In this document: in pieces, positions 1 through 6,132 of the stretch | How the letters are laid out: each line of letters begins with the position of its first letter | Numbering within the stretch: the first letter of the stretch is position 1 | Source of the DNA: Promethearchaeia archaeon | GTDB lineage: Archaea; Asgardarchaeota; Lokiarchaeia; Sigyniarchaeales; SOKP01 | NCBI GenBank assembly: GCA_029856445.1 | Contig: JAHQWY010000120.1 | Location: 1 to 9,664 of the forward strand | Direction of reading: 5' to 3' | Length of the DNA: 9,664 nucleotides | The notes under the pieces: model-generated | The model's database searches: none | Seen by the model: the letters and a program-made list of their open reading frames with translations, nothing else | What the model was told of the DNA's origin: nothing | Program-made: the position numbers and the translations under genes

Positions 1-49
1 AAGATTTAATTTTAATTTACTAGTAATTCAAAATCAAGGTTCGATAATT

Positions 50-664
50 TTGCCTAGTCGTCGTGGAGATGGGACACTTGTATTTAAAATTTGTTTTTAT
101 GGTCCCTCATTAGGGGGAAAGACAACCGCACTGGATTGGGTATATCGTCGTGAAGGATTAGCCTCTGGTGATATGCAACAGATACAAGATCCCACAGGGC
201 GTACACTCTTTTTTGATCGTGTTGTAGCACGGGTTTCCAACGTTGTATTCCAAGTGTATACCGTCGCAGGCCAGCGTCGTCATAAATTTCAACGTCAAAC
301 TGTTCTTAAAGGCACGGATGCGTGTATATTTACCTGGGACAGTTTAATAGACCAGTGGTCGGAGAATATATGGAGTTTAAAAGAACTACTACGATTTTAT
401 GGGGATAAATTAATTCCTACTAAAGCTTTTGATCCTCCTGATGTACCATTAGTGGTTTTGGCTAATAAACGCGACTTAGAGGATATTGTAGAAATAGCCA
501 AAATTCGTAAAGCACTCGATACTGCACACTTAAACCACACTTTAATTTATGAAACAATCGCTATTCAAGGAATCAATGTAAAGAGAGCTTTTGTCTATGC
601 GGCTCGTCAAGCAGTCCTAAATCATTACAAAAAGCTTTCAGGAAAATCAATGGAAGCAGCATAA
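50..664 (+). CDS. MglA-type small Ras-like GTPase, 204 aa (5' end uncertain)
   Basis: Cytoplasmic GTP-binding switch protein. The P-loop is at residues 18-26 (GPSLGGKTT), which is the MglA form. The segment GRTLFFD at 50-56 matches the MglA switch region, where the Arg (R51 here) serves as an intrinsic arginine finger. TVAGQ at 71-75 replaces DxxG, as MglA's TVPGQ does, with Q75 as the likely catalytic Gln. NKRD at 139-142 is the guanine-specificity motif. The length fits MglA (about 195-200 aa). No membrane segment or lipidation motif is visible. MglA proteins control polarity in bacteria, and relatives are frequent in Asgard archaea; the role here is unknown. The start given is a TTG with AAGGT nine bases upstream. 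No in-frame stop lies between it and the window edge, so the true start could be further left. The gene is visibly richer in G+C and CGT arginine codons than its neighbours. Confidence 0.88.
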   Translation: MPSRRGDGTLVFKICFYGPSLGGKTTALDWVYRREGLASGDMQQIQDPTGRTLFFDRVVARVSNVVFQVYTVAGQRRHKFQRQTVLKGTDACIFTWDSLIDQWSENIWSLKELLRFYGDKLIPTKAFDPPDVPLVVLANKRDLEDIVEIAKIRKALDTAHLNHTLIYETIAIQGINVKRAFVYAARQAVLNHYKKLSGKSMEAA

Positions 665-718
665 ATCATTTTTTTTCTACTGTTTTTAATAAAAATATTT
701 ATTGAGAGTAACTCCTTA
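665..718. terminator. Likely bidirectional terminator between convergent genes
   Basis: This 54-nt gap separates the convergent GTPase and zinc-ribbon genes. On the + strand it has a run of eight T (669-676) followed by TTTTT (683-687), as expected for archaeal oligo-T termination. A near-palindromic AATAAAAATATTTATT follows, which also supplies a T-run on the - strand. No strong G+C-rich stem is present. Confidence 0.45.
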
Positions 719-1447
719 TCAATATTTTATTTTCTTTCCACAATGGGAACAAAATTGACCACCCTCATATAAAAGTTGATTACCACATTCAGAACAGAAC
801 TTAATCCGACGCGAAATCTCACCTATTGGCGTTTTTGTTATCGGTCCCTTTCTTTCTCCAACAAAAATAGGTATTTCTCTAGGTTTAATATATTTACTAG
901 CAATACTTCCTACAATGGCTAAACCCCCTCCAATAAAAGGAGCAATAACAGCAAATCCAGGGTTAAATGTATCCCAAAAGCCTGGTCCCCCTGAAGGATA
1001 AGGCCCAAACTCTTGTTCATATATATATTTCACCATATTCATCCAAGTAATATCAATTGCAATAATATAGATTATTGAAGCTACGATCATCATGATTCCC
1101 ATCCCAATCCATCCATTTTCAATATTTTTAATGTCTGTTCTACCTGTCCTAACAGTATTGGAAGAAGCAATAAGCATTATTGAAACTATTAATATCATTA
1201 GTGCAGGAATAAGACCTGAGAAAAATATAGGTATCGTATATTGTGAAGGGTCTTCATTAAGCATAAAAACGGTTTCAGATTCATAACCGGGAATGGATAA
1301 ATGATATATTCCCCACATCCAATAATTTCCTTCAATCCCAAATTCATTAGCATAATGAGCGGGGGTTAAAACAGAGATAAGTGCTAAAATACCCCCAATA
1401 ATAGGGAGGGTCCAAATATAATCTTTCGGTTCTTTAATCAAATTCAC
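719..1447 (-). CDS. Four-helix membrane protein with C-terminal zinc ribbon, 242 aa
   Basis: Function not recognised. Four hydrophobic segments are visible at about residues 12-32, 72-95, 113-134 and 165-186. After the last helix comes a basic linker, then a zinc ribbon with C218-x2-C221 and C233-x2-C236. The extramembrane loop between helices 1 and 2 is rich in aromatic residues (NYWMWGIYH, 41-49). With an even number of helices both ends face the same side; the zinc ribbon is most plausibly cytoplasmic and could bind a protein or nucleic-acid partner. Membrane-plus-zinc-ribbon proteins of this layout are common in archaea, notably Asgard genomes, mostly without assigned function. The start is GTG at 1447. 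A TAG codon lies immediately upstream in frame, so the ORF cannot be longer, and the only close alternative is TTG at codon 3. No Shine-Dalgarno is seen. The gene is 166 nt downstream of the phosphodiesterase gene on the same strand, so probably transcribed separately. Confidence 0.8.
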   Translation of the reverse strand: MNLIKEPKDYIWTLPIIGGILALISVLTPAHYANEFGIEGNYWMWGIYHLSIPGYESETVFMLNEDPSQYTIPIFFSGLIPALMILIVSIMLIASSNTVRTGRTDIKNIENGWIGMGIMMIVASIIYIIAIDITWMNMVKYIYEQEFGPYPSGGPGFWDTFNPGFAVIAPFIGGGLAIVGSIASKYIKPREIPIFVGERKGPITKTPIGEISRRIKFCSECGNQLLYEGGQFCSHCGKKIKY

Positions 1448-1484
1448 CTATTTTTTGAATAGTTCTTGCTTTGGTTTTCTGGAA

Positions 1485-1493
1485 TTTTTATAA
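1485..1493 (-). promoter_or_regulatory. Candidate TATA box for the zinc-ribbon membrane protein gene
   Basis: TTATAAAAA on the - strand lies about 38-46 nt upstream of the GTG start. With archaeal spacing of about 25-27 nt from TATA centre to the transcription start, this gives a short leader of roughly 15 nt, consistent with the lack of a ribosome binding site. The upstream BRE position is not clearly purine-rich. Confidence 0.35.
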
Positions 1494-1613
1494 GTAAGCT
1501 TTGTTATATTTATTTTTTTTTATGATTTATATTTTAACTATTTCTTATGTAGATAGAATGGGGAAATAATAACATTAGCTAGTAAACGAAAGAAGATTAA
1601 TAATAAATTTTTT

Positions 1614-2144
1614 TTATAAATATATAATCTCGGGTTCAAATTTTTTCTTAGATATCCTAAGAAAACCATAAGAGTTAATATCAGTAAAAACTTTATCAGT
1701 AGGTGTACCTGGACTAATATAGAGTTTTCCATCTCTCCATCTTTCATTATATGGACGATGTACATGCCCAAAAATTATGATATCATAATCAGTTAAATCA
1801 AACAGCTTATTCAACCTTTTAATTATAATATTTGGTCCTCCTATTCCGTGTGTTATGAAAATTTTATGTCCATATAAATTTAATTCAAGTTTTTCTGGAA
1901 GAATTTTCTTTAATTGATGGTTATCCATATTTCCTAAAATTCCAATTATTTTTTCTTTTCCAAATGTTTCTTGAAGGCTAGTGTATACTTTCAATTCTGT
2001 GAAATCTCCAAGGTGGATTATATAGTCAACTTTTTTTTCCTTAAAATCATTTAATATGTGAGTAGGGATTTCTGATACTCTTGAAGGAATATGAGTATCC
2101 CCAATCAAACCAATCAATAATTCATCTTTATTCGTCTTTATCAT
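1614..2144 (-). CDS. YfcE/MJ0936-family metallophosphodiesterase, 176 aa
   Basis: A calcineurin-like metallophosphoesterase of the small archaeal/bacterial YfcE-MJ0936 type, which hydrolyses phosphodiesters with two divalent metals (Mn or Ni in studied members). All metal motifs are present, numbered from the ATG: GDTH (D16, H18), HLGDF (D47), GNMD (N72), THG (H99) and GHVH (H127, H129). SPGTP near residues 144-148 is also typical. The length matches the family (about 165-180 aa). The natural substrate of this family is generally not known. Start choice: a TTG at 2153 would add three residues, but GAAGGA (2156-2161 on the + strand) is only 2 nt from it and 11 nt from the ATG at 2144, which favours the ATG. 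The start lies inside the 3' end of the upstream GIFT-like gene (17-nt overlap), so the two are probably co-transcribed and translationally coupled. Confidence 0.9.
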   Translation of the reverse strand: MIKTNKDELLIGLIGDTHIPSRVSEIPTHILNDFKEKKVDYIIHLGDFTELKVYTSLQETFGKEKIIGILGNMDNHQLKKILPEKLELNLYGHKIFITHGIGGPNIIIKRLNKLFDLTDYDIIIFGHVHRPYNERWRDGKLYISPGTPTDKVFTDINSYGFLRISKKKFEPEIIYL

Positions 2145-3060
2145 TATTCTCAAATTCCTTCAATCGTACTTTTACAATTCTTAAAGCAAAATTAATAACT
2201 TCTTCAAGGTTTTTCCATTTTCCTAAATTTATCATATCTTTAGCCCAATAAAAGAGGTCTTGGCTTAAAGCAATAGTTGAAAATATTGGCTTTAAGGCTT
2301 TTTCTTCTTCAGAACCCGCTTTATTTAATAACCAAGAAATAACATTAGATACTAATTTAAAGTTATCCGCTGCCTGAATACCGTAATTTTTATTGAGACT
2401 AGAAAAAATTGAGAGATTACCTATAGTTATTACCTTCCCTAATTCAAAATGTATAGCCCCAATAATAGGAAGGTGCTGTTTTGATTCATCATGCCACCCA
2501 TCTTCATCCAAGTAACTATGCCATGAGGTATTTTCTGAAGAATATGCAATACTATTCACATCAATATTCTCAGCTTCAATTGATTTATCTATTGTTATTG
2601 TACAACCATTGGAATGGATAAATTGGCTTAAATCTCTTGTAATATAATGAGGACTAAAATCTTTAATAATTGGATGATAATTTTCCTGGGAAAACAATTC
2701 GTTATCATATAATTTATCATTATTGAAAGTTATCCCAAAATGCTTGGTTAATTCAGATAAATTGTTTTTATTTTCATAATCTCCACCACCGTCATTTATT
2801 ATAAGAAGACTTCCCCCCTCACTGACATAATTAACCAGATCCTCTATTTCATCAGTACCTAAGTTAGGACCTAAATGTGGAACCCCAATAATAAATAAAT
2901 CATAACTTTTTAATTTTTCAGAGGTTATTCCTGCTTCGATTTTCCCTAATTGAAATCCAGAATCAAATAAATACTGAATAAAATCTGTAAATGCATTGTT
3001 TTCAATTTTTAATAAGTTATTATGCATGTAGTCAAATCCAATCGTTATTTTCTTTGTCAT
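2128..3060 (-). CDS. GIFT-like (GldG/IFT52-type) domain protein with C-terminal ribbon-helix-helix-like segment, 310 aa
   Basis: Soluble protein with no signal peptide or membrane segment. Residues 1 to about 245 look like the glutamine-amidotransferase-like GIFT fold shared by GldG (gliding) and IFT52 (intraflagellar transport). The order of features fits: a strand YDLFIIGVP (53-61), a helix, EGGSLLIINDGGGD (81-94), an NLSELTKHFGITFNND stretch (100-115), a histidine-containing YHPI (128-131), and a closing GKVITIGNLSIFS (208-220) followed by a helix ending ISWLL. No Cys nucleophile is seen at the amidotransferase elbow, so it is probably not catalytic. Residues about 258-302 read as a ribbon-helix-helix: a short strand with alternating residues (FSTIALS), a helix, a LGKWKNLEE turn, and a second helix (VINFALRIVKV). 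This resembles ParD/CopG proteins. The start is ATG with AGGAGA ten bases upstream. It is the first gene of an operon with the phosphodiesterase. The domain calls are from reading, not a search; DUF4350-like is an alternative name. Confidence 0.7.
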   Translation of the reverse strand: MTKKITIGFDYMHNNLLKIENNAFTDFIQYLFDSGFQLGKIEAGITSEKLKSYDLFIIGVPHLGPNLGTDEIEDLVNYVSEGGSLLIINDGGGDYENKNNLSELTKHFGITFNNDKLYDNELFSQENYHPIIKDFSPHYITRDLSQFIHSNGCTITIDKSIEAENIDVNSIAYSSENTSWHSYLDEDGWHDESKQHLPIIGAIHFELGKVITIGNLSIFSSLNKNYGIQAADNFKLVSNVISWLLNKAGSEEEKALKPIFSTIALSQDLFYWAKDMINLGKWKNLEEVINFALRIVKVRLKEFENNDKDE

Positions 3061-3070
3061 TTTTTTATAT

Positions 3071-3076
3071 TCTCCT
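3071..3076 (-). promoter_or_regulatory. Shine-Dalgarno site of the GIFT-like gene
   Basis: AGGAGA on the - strand ends 10 nt before the ATG at 3060. It is the clearest ribosome binding site in the window and supports both the start and a transcript with a real 5' leader. Confidence 0.6.
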
Positions 3077-3248
3077 ATTAAAACGATTTTTCATTTATTA
3101 AGACACTCATAAAAATATACTAATTACTACTAAATAAAATGATTGTCTAATAATTTTTTGTTATTATGGTATTTATAGGTTTTTTAAAGTGACCAATACT
3201 TAGAGCGGAATAATAAAATTTATGAGAAAAAGATGTAAACAACTATAG

Positions 3249-3260
3249 TTTTAATAAATT
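3249..3260 (+). promoter_or_regulatory. Candidate TATA box for the cupin gene
   Basis: TTTTAATAAATT is centred about 25 nt upstream of the cupin ATG, the spacing expected for a leaderless archaeal transcript. An AGGA at 3261-3264 is too far from the ATG to be a convincing ribosome site. The 218-nt region 3061-3278 must also hold the divergent promoter of the GIFT-like operon; several AT-rich candidates there cannot be told apart by eye. Confidence 0.35.
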
Positions 3261-3278
3261 AGGAAATTATCTTAAATT

Positions 3279-3635
3279 ATGATTAAAAAAAATTATACTG
3301 AAGTGGAAGAGAGACAAGCTACATTAAGTGATGGGACGTCTGTAGAGGGTGTGACTGTTCGATGGTTAATTGATAAGGAGATTGGGGCAAAAAGTTTTGC
3401 CATGAGACGTTTTGAAATAAAAGTAGGGGGAAAAGTTCCGCTCCATAACCATGAACAAGATCATGAAATATATATATTATCTGGAACAGGGAGATTTTAT
3501 AATGATAAGGAACAAGAAAATAAAGTTTCACAGGGTGATGTAATTTATATCCCTCCTAATGAAAATCATGGGATAGATAATTTGGGTAAGGATAAACTTG
3601 TTTTTATTTGCTTAATTCCATATCTAAAAGATTGA
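3279..3635 (+). CDS. Single-domain cupin (cupin_2) protein, 118 aa
   Basis: A small beta-barrel metal-binding protein. Cupin motif 1 spans residues 51-71, with H56, H58 and E63 as expected metal ligands plus an extra H62. Motif 2 spans 86-101 (GDVIYIPPNENHGIDN) and supplies the fourth ligand, H97. Both motifs are complete, so a functional metal site is likely. Proteins of this size and type include sugar-binding, isomerase-like and dioxygenase-like members, so no reaction can be assigned. The start is the ATG at 3279, with a stop codon soon after the second barrel half, as is usual for about 110-120 aa cupins. The gene diverges from the GIFT-like operon and converges on gyrA with only 11 nt between the stops, so its transcript probably runs into the antisense of the gyrA 3' end. 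Confidence 0.9.
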   Translation: MIKKNYTEVEERQATLSDGTSVEGVTVRWLIDKEIGAKSFAMRRFEIKVGGKVPLHNHEQDHEIYILSGTGRFYNDKEQENKVSQGDVIYIPPNENHGIDNLGKDKLVFICLIPYLKD

Positions 3636-3646
3636 AACTGAAACAA

Positions 3647-6085
3647 TCACACTTCTTTTTCACATTTTCCGATTCCTGTTACTGAATCATTTTCATACAA
3701 TTTGATTACTCTTACACCTTTTGCTGTTCTATGAGTAATTCTTATTGAATCTACAGCGACTCTTATCATTTGCCCTTGTTCAGTTCCAATTAAAAGATCC
3801 ATATGTGTAGCAATCCTAATAGCAATAACTTCATCATTTTTTTCTTTATCTAGTGTTATATTTTTAACTCCTTTTGCCCCACGACCTGTTTTTCTATATT
3901 CCTTTACATATGTTCTTTGACCGTATCCATTTTCAGTAAGAGTTAAGATTATTGCATCATCAGAGACTAGTAAAGAATCAATCACTTCATCTCCCTCCCT
4001 TAAATCTACTCCTTTAACACCCATTGAATTACGACCTAACTCTCTTAATTCAGATTCATCAAATCTGACAGCATATCCTAGTTTTGTTGCAATAAAAATA
4101 TCTTCTAATTCATTCGAAAGTCTTTTAACACTAACTAATTCATCATCAGGTCTTATTCGCTGAGCTCTAACTCCTGTACTTTTGAATTTAGAGAACAATT
4201 TTAACGGAGATTTCTTTATTATTCCATTTTTTGTAGTCATTATCAGCATCTCATTGGTGTTAAAGTTGTTAATGGGTATCATAGAGGAAATCTTTTCTCC
4301 AGGTTGTAGAGGTATAAAATTGATTATTGGTTTTCCTCGAGCCGTACGTTTCTGTAATGGAATATCATAACTTTTTATTGAATATACTCTTCCTTTTGAG
4401 GTAAAAACTAAAATTGTATCGTGAGTAGAACATACAAATAAATCCATTATAAAATCTTCTTCGCGTACAGTCATCCCTTTTTTCCCACGACCACCTCTAC
4501 CTTGTGTACGATATTGTTCAACAGAAGTTCTTTTAATATATTGATTTTTTGTAAAAATCACGATTGTGGGTTCGTTTTTTATGAGATCCTTTGTTTCAAT
4601 TTCTTTTGGAGTGTCCTCACCACTTATTTCTATTTCAGATTTCCTTGGATCACCATATTTCTCACTCAATTCAGTAAGTTCAGATTTTATAATATCTAAT
4701 TGTAACTGTTCACTAGCTAAAATCTTTTTATACTCAGTAATATTCTCATTTAACGTCTTTTCCTCATCAACTAATTTTTGCTGTTCTAAGTTAGTTAAAC
4801 GTGATAATTGCATACTCAAAATTGCTTGAACTTGAATCTCACTTAGACTATAGGCATCCATCAGTTTTATCTTCGCTTCAATTGTATCTTTAGCATTTTT
4901 AATTATATTTACAACATTATCAATATCATTTAATGCAATAAGAAGCCCCTCTACTTTATGGAGACGATCCTCTGCTTTTCTTAGTTCGTATTCAATTCTT
5001 CTTTTAATAATTATAAGACGATGTTTTATGTATTCTTGAATAATTTCCTTTAGAGTAAGAATTTTTGGTTGTTTTCCATCGTTAATCAATACTAAGTTTA
5101 TGATATTAAAACTCGTAAATAATTTAGTTCTTTTAAATAAGATATTTTTAATAATAACTGGTTGAGCGTTTTTAGTTAATTCAATAACAATACGCATTCC
5201 ATGCCTATCAGATTCATCTCTTAAGTCTCTTATGTCTTTAAGGACTCCATCTTTTACCAACTTTGCTATTGATTCAATTAAAAGAGATTTATTTACTAGA
5301 TATGGTATTTCTGTAATGATTAAACTATTTTTATCTCCTTTTACTTCAGTTTCAATTTTCCCACTGATATTGACATTGCCAATTCCTGTAGTATAAGCAT
5401 TATATATTCCATTTCTATCTGAAATAATTCCCCCAGTAGGGAAATCTGGACCCTTAATAATTTCCATAAGTTCTTGGATTGAAATTTCAGGATCGTCAAT
5501 TGTTGCAACAATCCCTTTACAAATTTCATTTAAATTATGAGGTGGCATTGAAGTTGCCATACCTACAGCAATCCCTTTTGTTCCATTTATTAATATATTA
5601 GGCAATTTAGCAGGTAAATAAACAGGTTCTACTTTTGTATCATCAAAATTAGGAATAAATTCCACAGTTTCTTTATTCAAATCTTCAGTTAGTTCGTCCG
5701 AAATTCGAGAAAGTCTTGCTTCTGTATATCTGTAAGCTGCGGGATCGTCTCCATCAACCGAACCAAAGTTGCCTTGAGGATCGATAAGCGGATACCTTAG
5801 GGAAAAATCCTGCCCCATTCTTACAAGTGCACTATATACTGCTCCATCTCCATGAGGATGATAATTACCTAATACTTCACCTACAATCTTGGCACACTTA
5901 ACATGAGGAGAACGCGCATTCCATCCATTTTCAGACATTGCATAGATTATCCTTTTTTGGACAGGTTTAAGTCCATCTCTTACATCAGGAATAGCTCTAC
6001 CAATGATGACTGACATGCTATAATCTATATAGCTACTTGTCATCTCATCCTTTAAAAGAATTTCTTCAATTTGTTCTGTAGTCAA
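3647..6085 (-). CDS. gyrA: DNA gyrase subunit A, 812 aa
   Basis: The breakage-reunion subunit of the A2B2 topoisomerase that introduces negative supercoils. The winged-helix domain carries the catalytic R119-Y120 in AAYRYTEARLS, with the Tyr forming the 5'-phosphotyrosine link. The tower and coiled-coil (about 350-480) are intact. The C-terminal beta-pinwheel runs from about 505 to the end and begins with a GyrA box at 528-534, QGRGGRG. That box marks gyrase rather than topoisomerase IV, although its second position is Gly instead of Arg/Lys. The tail after the pinwheel is very short, without the acidic extension of E. coli. At the quinolone-contact positions, G81 and S85 replace E. coli Ser83 and Asp87. 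The start is a TTG at 6085; the next Met (M15) would cut into the conserved N-terminal arm (SSYIDYSMSVI), so TTG is preferred. A G-rich CTGGGG lies 7 nt upstream. The gene follows gyrB by 47 nt in one operon. Archaeal gyrases are generally regarded as acquired from bacteria. Confidence 0.98.
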   Translation of the reverse strand: MTTEQIEEILLKDEMTSSYIDYSMSVIIGRAIPDVRDGLKPVQKRIIYAMSENGWNARSPHVKCAKIVGEVLGNYHPHGDGAVYSALVRMGQDFSLRYPLIDPQGNFGSVDGDDPAAYRYTEARLSRISDELTEDLNKETVEFIPNFDDTKVEPVYLPAKLPNILINGTKGIAVGMATSMPPHNLNEICKGIVATIDDPEISIQELMEIIKGPDFPTGGIISDRNGIYNAYTTGIGNVNISGKIETEVKGDKNSLIITEIPYLVNKSLLIESIAKLVKDGVLKDIRDLRDESDRHGMRIVIELTKNAQPVIIKNILFKRTKLFTSFNIINLVLINDGKQPKILTLKEIIQEYIKHRLIIIKRRIEYELRKAEDRLHKVEGLLIALNDIDNVVNIIKNAKDTIEAKIKLMDAYSLSEIQVQAILSMQLSRLTNLEQQKLVDEEKTLNENITEYKKILASEQLQLDIIKSELTELSEKYGDPRKSEIEISGEDTPKEIETKDLIKNEPTIVIFTKNQYIKRTSVEQYRTQGRGGRGKKGMTVREEDFIMDLFVCSTHDTILVFTSKGRVYSIKSYDIPLQKRTARGKPIINFIPLQPGEKISSMIPINNFNTNEMLIMTTKNGIIKKSPLKLFSKFKSTGVRAQRIRPDDELVSVKRLSNELEDIFIATKLGYAVRFDESELRELGRNSMGVKGVDLREGDEVIDSLLVSDDAIILTLTENGYGQRTYVKEYRKTGRGAKGVKNITLDKEKNDEVIAIRIATHMDLLIGTEQGQMIRVAVDSIRITHRTAKGVRVIKLYENDSVTGIGKCEKEV

Positions 6086-6132
6086 AATAAAACCCCAGGT
6101 CTATAAATATTATGAGTTCTAAATTATAGGAT

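Noticed and set aside
1538..1771. - strand frame of 77 codons overlapping the phosphodiesterase 3' end
   Set aside because: It lies mostly in another frame of a gene with full catalytic motifs, and the translation is low-complexity Leu/Ile-rich.
2128..3060. Active glutamine amidotransferase
   Set aside because: The position after the central strand reads IINDGGGD with no Cys nucleophile, and no His/Glu pair is placed as in class I amidotransferases.
3061..3278. Possible tRNA or structured RNA in the GIFT-like/cupin gap
   Set aside because: No cloverleaf, TTCGANNC-like T-loop or G+C-rich stem could be found; the gap looks like ordinary AT-rich promoter DNA.
4182..4829. Several + strand frames inside gyrA (4182-4370, 4502-4699, 4566-4829)
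   Set aside because: All are antisense to strongly conserved gyrA coding sequence, with Phe/Ser/Ile-rich translations typical of shadow frames in AT-rich DNA.
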